64,000 nt of DNA. Source: Favolaschia claudopus (lineage: Eukaryota > Basidiomycota > Agaricomycetes > Agaricales > Mycenaceae). Shown in pieces: positions 20,929 to 32,733 of this stretch. The translations under genes were made by a program, and so were the position numbers. How positions within the stretch are numbered: the first letter of the stretch is position 1; the number at the start of each line of letters is the position of its first letter. Under the pieces are notes generated by a model. That model was not told where the DNA came from. It searched no databases and was given only the letters and a program-made list of their open reading frames with translations. Where the stretch lies: assembly GCA_037176885.1 (NCBI GenBank), contig JAWWNJ010000006.1, positions 1,860,001 through 1,924,000 on the forward strand, written 5' to 3'.

Positions 20929-22188
20929 ATGGTTAAAAAATCGACAGTCCGAGCACATCGTCCCAAGGCTACGCTCTCCGCGCCAATTCCACCCGAAATA
21001 TGTGCCATAATATGCGACATGGTGGCCGACAGACGGGGTCTGTTGATACTATGCAGAATGTCCAGCACCTTTCGTGCTCAAGCACAGCGACTTCTCTACC
21101 ACTCCATCGACCTATCTGATCAACCCATTCGAAAATACGTGTGGGCTGCTGCTGTATCAAAACATGCATATCTCGCCGAATTTGTGCACTCGCTCGTTCT
21201 GCGACTTCCCGACATGGTCTCTCTTGAAGCGTCCACCGCCAACAAACTTGGTCGTGCGCTCTCGAAGTGCGTCAACCTCAAGGAGCTGCGTATCTTGGCC
21301 GAAGGAACAGGCTCCGTTGTCGCAGCGGGTCACAACTCCTTCTATGGTTGGATGCTCAACAAATGTTCCTTTCGACTGACACACTTCGAAAATCAATATT
21401 TCGACGATACAATTATCAGGGACTTCTGGAGGAAGCAGTCTGAGCTCCTTGTTGTGTCCAGTGAACACAACGTGTGCGCTATGGACCCGGACTTGGGGTT
21501 ACTCCCCCAAGTTATTGCTTTCAATACAAACCACATGGGGAACCTTCCCGTCGAACGACCCTTGCAGCGTATCGAAACACGAGTGTGCAATAACCTCAAT
21601 CCCTTGAAACAGTACGAGGCGACCTTGACCACACTGAATCTGACGCAAATCTGGATTAATCGGGATTTCCCCATTGGAGCCGTAATCAAGGTCGTTGCTG
21701 AGACCCTCCCAAATCTGGTACATCTTGGGATAATCGAAGAGGATCGGTGTCGTGATGTGCGTGGGGCCAACTTCAGTTCCAACCTACCAATCACTCACAG
21801 CTCGAATTTTCAGAACACATATCATCCGACTGGTGCCACATCGAAGGCAATACTACAGAAATTTACCAAACTGCAGACCTTCCTTCTTCAACTGCAGGAC
21901 ACTTGGCGCTTTGTCATCCAAGGCGCCAGTGACACTCAGCACGCCTTGACTTCCCCTACTACCGTCTGCGACCTCGGCCGCGAGATAATGACCGTGTGCC
22001 CAACACTGCGACAGACTGCCATCCATGTTAAGATTTTTGGGATGGACGTTTGCGTGCTGACGAGACCCCAGCCAGGGGGGACCATCCGAGAGGTGCCTGG
22101 CCCATGGCCCGGGATTGGGGTGTTCTCGATGTTTTGGAAGCCGGCGAATATCCTCTTACCTGTGCATCAAGACTGGAACCCGCGATGA
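20929..22188 (+). CDS. F-box family protein, copy A
   Basis: Two exons 20929-21756 and 21814-22188 (400 aa). The 57-base intron (GTGCGT...TTTCAG) is a multiple of three and stop-free; it is placed by comparison with copies B and D, where the same position is an intron. The F-box at residues ~20-60 reads IPPEICAIICDMVADRRGLL, CRMSSTFRAQAQRLLYHSI. The remainder carries weak LRR-like repeats with family landmarks NKLGRALSKCVNLKELRIL, NKCSFRLTHFENQYFDD, LPNLVHLGI and CPTLRQTAI. The start is the ATG that aligns with copy B. A SKP1-binding SCF receptor is inferred; the target is unknown. Copies B-E lie further along this window. Confidence 0.85.
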   Translation: MVKKSTVRAHRPKATLSAPIPPEICAIICDMVADRRGLLILCRMSSTFRAQAQRLLYHSIDLSDQPIRKYVWAAAVSKHAYLAEFVHSLVLRLPDMVSLEASTANKLGRALSKCVNLKELRILAEGTGSVVAAGHNSFYGWMLNKCSFRLTHFENQYFDDTIIRDFWRKQSELLVVSSEHNVCAMDPDLGLLPQVIAFNTNHMGNLPVERPLQRIETRVCNNLNPLKQYEATLTTLNLTQIWINRDFPIGAVIKVVAETLPNLVHLGIIEEDRCRDVRGANFSSNLPITHSSNFQNTYHPTGATSKAILQKFTKLQTFLLQLQDTWRFVIQGASDTQHALTSPTTVCDLGREIMTVCPTLRQTAIHVKIFGMDVCVLTRPQPGGTIREVPGPWPGIGVFSMFWKPANILLPVHQDWNPR

Positions 22189-22390
22189 GGTGGACTGTAC
22201 GCGTATCAATAATTACAGGTATTTAACGGAGCAGGTATCAATCTCTAATATAAGCTAATATAGGTTTCTGCGAGCCATGTATGATGAGCGAACGGGAGAC
22301 GTAGCTCATTGTTCAGTCTCCAAATTCACATCGTTTGACGTCAGTCAACGAGACTCTGTAACATCGCAGCTAACCTAGAGATGTAGCAAA

Positions 22391-22872
22391 TCATCGAGCA
22401 CCTCCAAAAATTGTCTTCACCCCAATATTAATGCAAAATTTCAAAACATCTAGGGCGTTTAGTTTCACGGTCCAGAATTCGCTGTGACCGTTGGCCGGCC
22501 GCCAAAGGAGGAGATGAGGTGCGTGGTAAGAGACCCACATGAGCACCCCGGCAACCGCAAAGGCGATGAGAATAATTGTAACCATTGCAGAGTTCCACAT
22601 CCTGCGAAGCGCGTCGACGATATAACAAATTGTGTCCCGAATGATGAGACCAGCGGGCTCTACAGTCCGAAGATTATCAGAGAGGGCCAGCACGCCATGG
22701 AATATAGCAGTGACTCACGCTTTGTGACTTTGGACATCTTCGCTCGTGGTTTGGTGTTTACATCGCAGACAAGCACACCATCGACGCGACGATGCCCTTT
22801 GATGGGTTCCCCGCACTCGGCATGGACAGGCTTTTTGCGCGCGTGTGTGTCGGGAGACGAGCTGCTTCGCAT
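22391..22872 (-). CDS. Small single-pass membrane protein, unknown
   Basis: Two exons 22872-22719 and 22659-22391 (140 aa) with a 59-base intron (GTGAGT...TGTAG). Basic, polar N-terminus (RSSSSPDTHARKKP), then one clear TM helix (MVTIILIAFAVAGVLMWVSY, residues ~87-107), then a short C-terminal domain ending IFGGAR. It may have further 5' exons. No family recognised; the basic cytosolic side suggests an N-in orientation. Confidence 0.5.
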
Positions 22873-23505
22873 CGCGAATGTTCTACAAACTGGGTGGGGT
22901 GAGTTACATAGATATCTGCGCGATTCGCGAAGGACTTGTACGGACGGGGGAATTTGAGGGGCCACTCAGGCTACAGTGCCGCTGGGAGTCGGTTGCGCGA
23001 CTTTTATGTGCTCAGGTGAATAGCTTTGTTCCGACCCCTTAGTTGAGGAAGAGTTGTAGACAAAGGAGGACTTGACTCGGAGGAGACAAAGGCAATTTCA
23101 TGGCAGAGAATGCACGCATCAACGGGAGACCTCTTTGAGTTCAAGAAAGAAGTAGAGAGACAGAGTCAAAGAAGAAAGTCCCTTTTCTGCTGGAGAGGCT
23201 TGTGTTACGAATCAACTTACGATGAGTGCTCGAGCTTTAGGACGCGTGTCTCGATTTAATCATGTGATGTGACTTGACGCGTCTGGTCACATCGCGTCTG
23301 CCAGTGACGGCCCTCCTTAACCTGTTCGCAGCTAGTGTCAAGTTTTGCCAGTCGTTTTTGGCCCTCAATGTTCCCCCAAATTTATTCACAGCAGATTGTT
23401 TATCATTAACAGACGAATCGTGATATATACATGTCGCATTATCTTAAACTTATATACGCCGAATCGAGGGTCGACAAGGAAGATTCAGGGAGTATCATCA
23501 AATAA
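22873..23505. other. Intergenic, about 630 bp, nothing recognised
   Basis: Contains the upstream region of the small TM gene and the 3' flank of the antiporter gene. No repeat or RNA gene seen. Confidence 0.5.
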
Positions 23506-26500
23506 TCATGAAGCAGACACCGCGGCCTGGAGCACCAACAAACTCGCCTTCGACCCCGACGTCACCAGCGCAGCACCGACATCCCCAACAGTCTTCGCCA
23601 CCGCCGACCCAATCGCAGCCTTGCTCATGAGCCTCTGCAACTCTGACTTGTGCGACTCGACCGCCATCCTTCTCGAGCGACCCAAGAACACAATGAGACT
23701 CTTCCCCGCCAGCGACGCCGACTCCTTATCGACAAGTTCGACGATTTTGTGCAACGGCTCTCTAGAATCATATTTCTTGAATGTGATCCGTGCGAGCGCG
23801 TTGGTCACGGCCGCCGTCCGCGACGAAGATGGGACGGTGAACCGGTCCCAGAGTAGGTTGTCTGCGGTGTCTGAGACAAGACGAGTCTGCGTGTTGTGCT
23901 GGCCATAGACCGTATCGGCAGCAGCCATAGTCTGAAATCAGAGCGGTGAGAACCACGAGATAGAATGAAAGACCAGGGCACGAAAACATACCAGATGGGT
24001 AGCGGGCGCATCATCAACGACAGCGCCAGACGACTCGGTCTTGTGTATCCGTACCACAGTCGCAGTCACAGCGGGATTCTCACAAAGCTGAACAAGGAAC
24101 GCTAGAGCCAATCTGTCGTCCGGGCCACCAATGAAAGGCAAGAACAAATGCTGCTGCTCGGCACCAGCAGAATACTGCAGCGTCAGGCCACGGTCGACAA
24201 ACAGCGCTACATCCGTCGGCGAGCGCTGGAAGACCTTGCGGATGAACTCGGAGTAAACAACAGAGGATGTTTGATCCTGCGTAGCTGTCTTGTGGAAAAT
24301 TCCATCGAAGGGGTTCCGCACGCCAGACCCAGCGTGGTCGGGGCTCTGCTCTTCAGCCTCATCCAGAACTGAAGTGATCCCACGCGACCAGGGCAGTATA
24401 ACCATTTGTGCCTGGGAGTCCGCGGCATGCTCCGCAATGGCACTGGGGAAATCGTCGAAGGTAACGACGGACAGGGCAGCCGAAACGACCATCTTGTTCA
24501 GGTAGCCGAAAGTACGGAAGACGGAGACGATGGGGTCGTTGTGGATCAAGAAGTCGGCCGCCTGCGATTTAAGCACAGCTGACGTACGATTGGAGAGTTC
24601 GACTAGGCGGAGAGCGCTGATGTTCGCTCCATGACGCCACGTCGGCTTTGAGGTGGCGGCCTTCACGGGAAGATCCTCGTATCCTTTCTCGTCGAGACTG
24701 GAGACGTACGAAGGGGGCTGGGAGGCAGCGGGCTGGAGGAGTTGAGCCAGAGTCATCGCCGCCGGGATCTGCTCAATCTTGTCCAGAACGATCGAGAACT
24801 TGGTCTTGATCTCATCCTCGGATGCAGACCGCCGACCAACAACCTCGCCATCAGTCTTGGCAGTGTGGCTGCCTTCGTGAATGCGATATTGCGGAGGATA
24901 GAACGCGAGGGTGAGGGGCGTGGTGATGACCGTGAGGATGATGGCATGTAAGACAAACATGGAGAATGTGCGGGAATCCAAGATATTGGCTTGCAGACCG
25001 ATATTGAGGACGATGAGTTCGACCAAACTAGAATCGGTATGTGAGCAAGAGCAGGCGTTGCCGATCGGAGGGGAACATACCCTTTGCAACTCATGAGAGA
25101 ACCAATAGCCCCAGCCTCGCGCCAATTGAAGCCCGTGGCGTACGCTGTCAATCCGCAGGAAACGAACTTGGAAACAAAGGCAACGAGGCAGATGATGATG
25201 ATATAACCCCAGGTGATGCCAGTGTCAAGCAATCCAAGATTGGTCCTCAAACCTGACAGCGCAAAGTACTTGCGAAAACCATAATTTCAGTCTAGCCCGA
25301 ATGAGACGTTCACGAATACACTTACAATGGGAATCAACAAGAGCGACACGAGATCCTCAAGCTTCTCAACCAAGGCGATCGCATAACCGTTCTCGTGAGG
25401 GATAACGAGCCCAGCCAAAAATCCGCCTGAAAGATCTCAGCTGTAGAGCAAAGAATGAAGACAGGGAGACCGACCAAAGATAGCGTGGACACCGATGATA
25501 TCCGTGAAGAAGGCCGATCCCAAGATCATCACCACTGTACAGCAAGTTAGGCTCGTAAGATTTAAATCGGCGGAACAAACAGACAAGTGAGCGTCATCAT
25601 CATGGTCGTGGGCGAGCCCTGTTCGAGACTGCCTGTACGCCGGGCGAGCCAGACGTAGCCCCATCGAACAGGATAGAGCAAGAAGAGGACGTAGCCAACG
25701 CTAGCAAGAAGGACGTAGAGGGCTGTGAGACCGGTGGAGGCGTTGACCAGGGCGACTGTCAGCGCGAGCAAGATCCACCCAACGACATCGTTCCCGACAC
25801 CAGCGGAGAGCTATAGAAGAAAAAAATGAGACGCGAGAGGGCCGGAATATGGGCTATATTTACCGTGACGACTCCCACAGTGGTGTCGAGAAGTTTGAGC
25901 TCTGTAAGAATACGGCAAAGAACGGGGAAGGCGGTGATGCCAATGGCGACTGCGGTGAATAAGAGAAAGTACCTGAAAGGATAAGAAATCAAAATAGATC
26001 CAGACGGATGCCGGGATACTCACCCAAAGTTGACCGCAGGATTGATGAACTCTCTGTAGACACCGACACCCAGCGCCGCGCCAAGACCCAGGGGGACAAC
26101 GAGGCCGGCTGCGGAAATGGCGAGAGACGCGCGAAAGTTGCGTTTGATGATGCGAACGTCGATCTCGAGGCCGACGAGGAACAGGAACAATACAAGGCCG
26201 ATTGTGCTGGTGAGACTCAAAAACGCCATTCCGCCTGGGGGAAAGATTCTGCTCGAGAAGTGGGGGATGTGGCCGAGAACTGAGGGGCCAAGGAGAACGC
26301 CTCCGATGACCTCTGCGATGACACGGGGTTGACGGATGCGCCTGAAGAGGAGGGCGAGGAATTGGGTCATTGCGAGGATGATAACTATTCAAGTTAATGT
26401 TTGCGTCGCGTACGGTTCAGATGCAATTCAACTCACCGACTTGGACAACCCATAGTTTGAACGGGTCGGTAAGGTCAACCCATACGGGATTGGCTGAAAA

Positions 26501-26679
26501 ACATCAGGGATGCGTCCAGGACCGCGACCAACCCTCGAAACTTACCTCCAGAGATGACACCGCCCTGAGTTCCATGAGCAATGTTGAAAACCTGAAAGAA
26601 GAAAACATACCTGTTCGGTGGCCGCTCTGGCGGAAATCTGGGCTGCGACTTCAACAAACTGCTCCTTGAACACTCCCAT
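23506..26679 (-). CDS. KHA1: K+/H+ antiporter, CPA2 family (KHA1-like)
   Basis: Eleven exons: 26679-26611, 26564-26546, 26493-26437, 26384-26024, 25972-25864, 25810-25585, 25534-25475, 25426-25326, 25268-25081, 25027-23992, 23931-23506; 678 aa with consistent phase. Residues ~35-440 form the Na+/H+-exchanger-type membrane domain with family motifs RQPRVIAEVIGGVLLGPS, VLFLFLVGLEID, AVAIGITAFPVLCRIL, GVGNDVVGWILLAL, ADGYAIA-type loop and SCKGLVELIVLNIG. The ND pair in GVGNDVVGW is the ion-binding motif of electrogenic CPA2 exchangers. The C-terminal ~230 residues form the soluble USP-like domain of Kha1. It exchanges K+ for H+ on endomembranes for cation and pH homeostasis. Exon 2 is only 19 bases. 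Confidence 0.93.
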
Positions 26680-27143
26680 TGTGGGTCTGCCTCGTCGACG
26701 TTGAGAGCAAGATGGGAGGGGTGATCGGACATATGTTTACGGCGCTTTTATTGAAATAGCCGAGCACCAGGCAAAAAGGAGTTAGACCCAGAGACTTGTC
26801 CGACAGTCACACAATTGGTTCCTTGTTCCTTGGCGGATACGACGCAAATTTACCATGTATTCAGACCACAGGAGAAGAGCCAGTTGAACACTTGTTGGAG
26901 GGGTAGAATTGTAAAGGAGTACAAGTCAAATCTCTTGGAAAGGTGAAAAGGGTCACCACATCGACCCTTTTGACCCTTTTTGCTCAAAGATTCTCAACCA
27001 GATGACGGTGGCTAGCTGCCGGCAATGCTCAGTAGAATAGTCAGTGAGCTCAAAGAAGTGCTGGCGAAGTTTAAGTTAAGAAGTAATGATCGATACGCGT
27101 ACGTACCCATTGTTCGGCCGCCAGAACTTCCACTCCAACCACC
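26680..27143. promoter_or_regulatory. Shared divergent promoter region of KHA1 and BUD31
   Basis: The two genes are transcribed away from each other from this 464-bp stretch. It contains an imperfect palindrome AAAAGGGTCACCACATCGACCCTTTT near 26,946. No TATA box stands out. A regulatory role is inferred from position. Confidence 0.4.
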
Positions 27144-27805
27144 ATGCCCAAAATCAGAACGACAAGGACTAAGAAGCCTCCGGAGGGGTTTGAGGAGATA
27201 GAATCCGTACGTGGTGGATCTCCATCTATTCGTACAACTGTTCACTGCAGAATAATGCATAGATTCTGGACGACTATGCAAAGAAAATGCGGGACGCCGA
27301 AAATGAGTCGCACGAGGGCAAGCGCAAGGCTGAATCGCTCTGGCCTATTATGCGCATCTCACATACGCGGTCGCGGTACATCTACGAACTATATTACAAG
27401 CGGGAAGCAATCTCTAAAGAACTCTACGATTGGTTGCTGAAGGAGGGGTATGCGGATGCTAGGTATGTACGCGCAGTTTCATCCTGATTCTTTCGTTTAT
27501 AGCACACCGTCAGCCTTATCGCGAAATGGAAGAAATCGGGCTACGAGAAGTTATGTTGTCTGAGGTGTATTCAGACGAAAGTATGTGTGTCCCCCCTTCC
27601 GAGGTTTTTTGCATTGAATATAGCTTTTTGCAGGATATGAATTATCAAGGGTCGACATGCGTCTGTCGGGTCCCGAAAGCGCAACTACGCGCCGGTACAA
27701 TCGTAGAATGCGTCCATTGCGGTTAGCACTTTGCCTTGGCACTAGCACGACTCCATTGACAATCGCGTTCATATAGGTTGCCGAGGCTGTAGTTCCGATT
27801 CATGA
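27144..27805 (+). CDS. BUD31: BUD31 / G10 pre-mRNA splicing factor
   Basis: Five exons: 27144-27206, 27263-27462, 27514-27580, 27634-27721, 27777-27805; 148 aa, the normal family length. The sequence follows the G10 family closely: PPEGFE near the start, [54 protein letters not shown] and the Cys-rich end [10 protein letters not shown] ... VECVHCGCRGC, which coordinates zinc clusters. BUD31 is a core spliceosome (Bact complex) protein in the nucleus. Confidence 0.96.
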
Positions 27806-28277
27806 CATCTGGCGCCCGTCTTTCTCGGTTCTTCGAACAGTGTCCGTTGGGTAAAATTTCTCGTCGGCGTTGTTGCAGCATCGCGCCAAAGGCGCAAAAG
27901 TAGCGTGATTGCGAACGTTTGTATTTGACACACGGCCTAGCCTGGTGCATGTAGAATCCTAATCTCATACATGTCCGCAGCATTCGCGGCCAGTTCTTCC
28001 CCTGTCGACTGTCTTGTGCAAGCTTGAAGATCTACTTTTTACACAACGAGTCCCCGATTGCCCGTCTCCTGATATTTCCGAATTTCGTATCGATGGTTAC
28101 CAAGAATTCCTCTCGATGGGCCCCTTCATCGACACTTCCGGCACATTGGTCCGACGGACTCCGACCTTTTGACTCGACGCCTCTGATCTCTGTAAGTACC
28201 TGAGTCAGAACTTTTCTTCGATCATCTACACTCCGGCTTGACCACTTTATCGTTCTCTTTAACTCTCCAAGCCAACA
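27806..28277. other. Intergenic, about 470 bp, nothing recognised
   Basis: 3' flank of BUD31 and promoter of the acetyltransferase gene. Only antisense frames of the acetyltransferase are present. Confidence 0.5.
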
Positions 28278-28916
28278 ATGTTCCTCGATATCAAAATACC
28301 TTCCAAACTCGGTCGAATATCGCTCGTTCCCCCATCCGAAGTCGACGATCCCCTCGTAGCCGTTCTCCGAAGCCACGTCGAAACCTGCCGCTACCTCCGC
28401 TACTTCCCAGAACTCTTTTCCGCTGCAGACGCACGCGATCGTCGCATCAAACGCGAATCCGAGCCCGATCTCATCGATTTCCACATCCACCTTACACAAA
28501 ATTCGCCCGCCGCCGCGGGAGCGACAAGCACCTTCGTCGGCTCAACAGGCATATTCAACATTATCGACAACTTCACCGGCAACTCATGCGAAGTCGGGAT
28601 CCTCATCAGTCCCGACCATTTTCGCGGCGGACTCGCGACGGAGGCGCTCTACACTATCCTGAAATGGGTGTTTGAAGATCGACAGTTCCATCGTGCGGAG
28701 TTCAATACGGGTACGGATAATTTGGCGATGAGGGGGTGGTTAGAGAAGGCTGGAGCCACTTTGGAGGGGACCAAGAGGGAGTGCTGGGTGGATCCGAGCA
28801 CAGGCGGGTTTACGGATGTTTGCACGTATAGCATTCTGGAGGAGGAATGGAAGGAGATTGTCAGTGGGAGACTGGAGGAACGAATGAATCGGGGCACTCC
28901 AAGTGTTGCTGGTTGA
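28278..28916 (+). CDS. GNAT-family N-acetyltransferase (RimJ/RimL-like)
   Basis: Single-exon gene, ATG to TGA, 212 aa. The acetyl-CoA-binding core is visible at residues ~108-135: EVGILISPDHFRGGLATEAL, with the R/Q-x-x-G-x-A/G pyrophosphate loop, then AEFNTGTDNLAMRGWLEKAGATLEG, the typical C-terminal 'N..S..ll.k.GF..eG' segment of RimJ/RimL proteins. It transfers an acetyl group from acetyl-CoA to an amine; the substrate cannot be told. The lack of introns sets it apart from its neighbours. Confidence 0.88.
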   Translation: MFLDIKIPSKLGRISLVPPSEVDDPLVAVLRSHVETCRYLRYFPELFSAADARDRRIKRESEPDLIDFHIHLTQNSPAAAGATSTFVGSTGIFNIIDNFTGNSCEVGILISPDHFRGGLATEALYTILKWVFEDRQFHRAEFNTGTDNLAMRGWLEKAGATLEGTKRECWVDPSTGGFTDVCTYSILEEEWKEIVSGRLEERMNRGTPSVAG

Positions 28917-29206
28917 CGTTGTCGGAGACTGGGTCAAGTTCGAAGCCTGAAATACTCTGCGTTAGGTCATAGAATTGGGATTCATCCAAATCCGTTCCCA
29001 TTTTAGGCACTTGGGATGAGAGGGCTCGCCTGAGGACCGTTCTGGGTACTCTGCATTGTCGTGCACAGGAGAAAATCGACCTCCATGCGCAGAGTAAACA
29101 GTTCTCGAATGATTGCTGATCCGTGTATTGTGTAGGCATCCCATTGGTCACTGTGGAGTCAACATCTCGATGTGCGGGTGGTACATACGCATGAGCAACA
29201 TAAGCT

Positions 29207-30663
29207 CTACTTGAGCATCTCTACCAGCCATTGCATCACATCGACCATCTCTGCCTGCCTGTGGGAAGGATGTTGCGGCGAAGGCCAATTTCCGTACAGC
29301 TCTCCTTCGGCTGACGAGGCGAGCTCTTCTAAGGTGCGCGTGACAGCCGGGGGCGCAGAGGGTGCGTGTAAAGTGCACGAAAGGATGACACCGTGCTTTG
29401 CTCGCAACTCAGCTTTCTATAATACTCAGATAAGCCACCTCGGTCTTTCATTGTGTTATGGATGGATACGCACAACGTGGCCCCATGCAAACACCTGTTC
29501 GATGGTGTATGTGAATTGGGGGGTTTGACCATACAGCCAGTCCCAGGTCTGCAGGATGAAAAGCTGAGTTGAGGTATATTGAGCAGGGTGGAGTAAACTA
29601 ACCTGAAGTTCGGCCATTCCGTTTTGAATGTACGGCAGTGAGGCCACGGATTCGTCGATATATTGAGTCTGTAAGGGATCAGAAACAGGAACTGCTATGA
29701 GGGTGGTACGTGCCGGGTAGTCCTCCTCGTTGACCGCGTATTCACGGCGGAACTCCTCCACCATGGCGCTCATGAATACAGGATTTTCTACACGCGGGTT
29801 TGTTTGCTGTAGATTGCACACAGGCGAGCGCACAGACGCGACTCCTGCCGTGACCATAGTAGGCTGCAACAAGTACGAGTCAGCGAGAAAGTCAAAGAGT
29901 TCTAGAACTGCCACCTTATTCACGCGCAGCACATCCCCCAGCGTATCAAGCCGCGTCGAGATGAGCATCGTGCCATGGTGGTACGCGCGAGCGCTGACGA
30001 TCTTGTACGCCGATCCGGACACGTGCTTTTCGCGGCCTCGTCAGCCTTGCATCATCCCGAACGCGACCGCACGAACGAACTCATCTTGTCGTCCCCCACG
30101 CAGAGGTCGTTGCGGTCGTTCAAGCTGGCGTTCGCGACGTTGAGGGACTGAATGGCCCGTAAGACGATCTGTGATGTGACGCGTCGGTCGAAGGCGCGTC
30201 TGGCAAGGTGGATTGAGAAATTTGTGTTTCCTAGATCCTAGGCGACCGGGGTCGAGTCAGGGTAGTTCTATCAGGTGTAATGGAGTGGCGAACATGATAA
30301 ACCGTTCCACCACCGCTTCTACGGCGCACGAGGGGAATGTTGCGAGACTCAAGAGCTCGCATATTGACCTCCTTCCATGGATTTTGGTTTCTTCCTATGA
30401 CAACACAAGGCGTATTGCGGTATAGCAAAAGCAGGGGCTTTTCTGGCGGACTGTGTCTGAATAGCCTTGGGGGCGTGAGAGGGGTGACTGAGCAAACTCA
30501 TTTACACTGACCAGTCTTCGAATGTCAGGTTGAAGAAAGGGTCTGTCGATTGAGAAATGTAAACCGAGTTTTGTACTTCGACCCCAGCGGTATGCACGGA
30601 AGAAAATGCTCTAGGGAGACTGCGCCTTCTTGCCCATGAGCGTTTCGAAAGACATTGAAACAT
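29207..30663 (-). CDS. AIM22: Lipoate-protein ligase / lipoyltransferase (AIM22/LplA-like), mitochondrial
   Basis: Seven exons: 30663-30512, 30465-30294, 30237-30081, 30036-29915, 29863-29603, 29548-29474, 29416-29207; 382 aa, phases consistent. The start gives a basic, Ser-rich mitochondrial presequence (KRSWARRRSLPRAFSS). The lipoyl-ligase core follows: IGRNQNPWKEVN, RRSGGGTVYHDLGNTNFSI (the lipoate/adenylate-binding loop, residues ~99-117), then SGSAYKIVSARAYHHGTMLI and VASVRSPVCNLQQ. The C-terminal accessory domain is present. It attaches lipoate to E2 subunits and glycine-cleavage H protein. Exon 3/4 splicing (30080-30037) uses a GTTCGT donor and is the least certain junction. Confidence 0.92.
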
Positions 30664-31210
30664 GATAGAGTGATTATTGTCGTCGACAGGGATGCCCAAG
30701 CAGAACCTTTCGCAGTTGGCGAAGAGAAGAGAAAAGAAGAGTTGGCCCAGTTGGGAAAACTAATTGTCAAAGCGCAGATCCGAAGAATTTGGAAGGAATA
30801 CTTGTAGATCTAAGTGACGAGGTAGACCGGATTCTAAAAGACTTTCGGGGGACGAAGCAAGCTCCGCCGCTGTCGCAGAACCTAAGGTCAAGAAGAAGTT
30901 AAGCGTGACGTTGTCACACAAGTCACACTGATTCAACGCCAAAGTCTCGAAAAGGAAATTTCTGGTTTTCTCTTTCCCCCCCTTTGCCACTGCTTCGACA
31001 ATGGCGCCTCCCGCAATGCTCTTTGTCGTTCAAGCGAAAGCATTGTTCTCTGCGACTTGATGGTCCTCATATGGATAATCAAAGCGTTCCAGAGTCTATA
31101 AAAGCCTGCTGTGGCTCAGTAGCTCCTGTAGTCTCTTTCTTGCCATCCCTGGTTCGTGTAACTGCTGTGAATGATTTTACTTCCCATGACATTTTTGGAC
31201 AGGTGCTGGA
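30664..31210. other. Intergenic, about 550 bp
   Basis: Promoter of lipoate ligase on the minus side. Just before 31211 a sequence resembling a splice acceptor (TTTTTGGACAG) suggests an upstream exon of the next ORF, which I could not define. Confidence 0.4.
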
Positions 31211-31672
31211 ATGAATCACACACCTCGCGTCCGCAAACAGCATATCCACTCGCCGTGTGGCATGTCCATGAAGGGGCATCCTCGCTCAGGTCGCGCCCTT
31301 GTCTGTAAACCAGCGGAGGGAAAGATAACGTCGGCCAAATCATCCGGGCTGTATGGCTTTGAGTCCGTCGAAGAATCCCCCAGTCATCCCTCGAGCTCAA
31401 GCTGGCCGCTTGTGGCGATGTTTACGGTGTACGCGCTCTGTGACCTTTGTAGGTTCACGTTGCCCATGCTCTACCGCGCCTGGAGATTTACATTCATTTT
31501 CTCTGCCGTGGTCTTTCTTTTGCACGGGTTAGCATCCAGTCTTGCCCAGGCAGCCCAGCCCGCTTCCACGTGCGCATCTTCGGCTGAGACTCTCAAGGCG
31601 AAATTAGCGCAGATCTTGGAGTTTATGCAGGTTGCAAGGCCTTATCTGAAACTTTTTGAACTTTTCTCATAA
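31211..31672 (+). CDS. Hypothetical small membrane protein
   Basis: ATG-initiated frame of 153 codons ending TAA. Polar N-terminus, then a hydrophobic block (residues ~66-112, including FTFIFSAVVFLLHGLASSLA) that could form one or two TM helices, then a short amphipathic helix rich in Leu/Lys (TLKAKLAQILEFMQ). No family match is recognised and no neighbour supports a role. It could be the last exon of a longer gene. Confidence 0.35.
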   Translation: MNHTPRVRKQHIHSPCGMSMKGHPRSGRALVCKPAEGKITSAKSSGLYGFESVEESPSHPSSSSWPLVAMFTVYALCDLCRFTLPMLYRAWRFTFIFSAVVFLLHGLASSLAQAAQPASTCASSAETLKAKLAQILEFMQVARPYLKLFELFS

Positions 31673-32733
31673 ATAACGAGCTGTGGGTTGATTTATATGC
31701 CAGGAGGATTTGTTATTCTGTTCAGCGGAAACCCGCCACACGATATCAATAATATGTTTTTATCCATGATCGCATGATCTGTCCAGCAAATTACCTGAAC
31801 AAACAAGCCTTTCTTCTCGCTTGTCTCGGTTTCTACGTGTGTTGCTCTCTAGGGGCGTTCTCTTTTGTTGCCCCAAGCCAAAGGGCCCATCCACAAAAAC
31901 GAAACAACAATTTGTCTTTGCGGTATAGAAAAATGCGGATGTTCTGCCTCTACTGTGGCACTCCTACAGTGTTTCTCGCCTCAGGTATGTGGAACCGTTG
32001 TTTTCGGTCTATCTCTTGCTCTCAGATGTGCATATTACACCGACCGAAACAAGGCGCCTCGCCAGAAGCGTTCAGGCAGAGTGGCGAATGGCCATCATCG
32101 CCGCCCGAACGGAAACTCTCGTTGTACAGGTAGTCAGAGTCTCGGACTGAAGAGGACTATACAGCAGTGCTCAACATTCTGCGGGGTGCCCTCAAATTCT
32201 GTGACTAGTGCCAAGACGGGGGTGCTTGGCTCGTCTGAAGCTAGATTCCGGCAACAATATGTACCTTCAGCTTCTTCGAGCGGTGAACAGAGATGCCAGG
32301 AACATTTCGTGATTCCCACCTCGGGCGCCTCAATGGCACTGTGCCGAGCTGGCAGGGCGCCGCCAGTACCGCAGCGCATGCCTACTGTGCCTTGTGGAAA
32401 TCCACCCTCAGGTATCTTTGTGCTGATTTTCTGAATCAAGCTCAGGGCTCTGGCTTGAATCTCAAATCTCACGAAAGGAACACTAAGCCGAGTGTGACCT
32501 GCGAATTGGTTGCGTTTCTGTTACGATGGATTGCGAGATTGCATAATGTACTTGTGGGATCTTTGGAAAAATACCAGTGAATAAACGCCGAATCAGTTGC
32601 ATGCGAGCTTGTAGAAGTTCGGATCGGAAAGGCCCTTGAAGCCGATCAATTTCGAAGGGTTCTGAACTTCTGCTCGAACCACCACTCAGCGCTCAGTAAT
32701 TGACACACAGACAACTTGAAGCCCAAGGAGATT
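31673..32733. other. Intergenic with overlapping unsupported ORFs, about 1.06 kb
   Basis: Two overlapping plus-strand frames (31774-32133 and 31865-32434) are open. The first starts with ATG and a hydrophobic Cys-rich segment; the second lacks an ATG. Several GT/AG pairs could join them, but no model gives a recognisable protein. The last ~130 bases are the promoter of the F-box gene. Confidence 0.35.

Noticed and set aside
23506..26732. Plus-strand ORFs antisense to the KHA1 exons
   Set aside because: The minus-strand exons form a complete in-phase antiporter, so these are shadows.
31774..32434. Overlapping plus-strand ORFs with a Cys-rich hydrophobic start
   Set aside because: Only one begins with ATG, neither matches a family, and no spliced model improved them.
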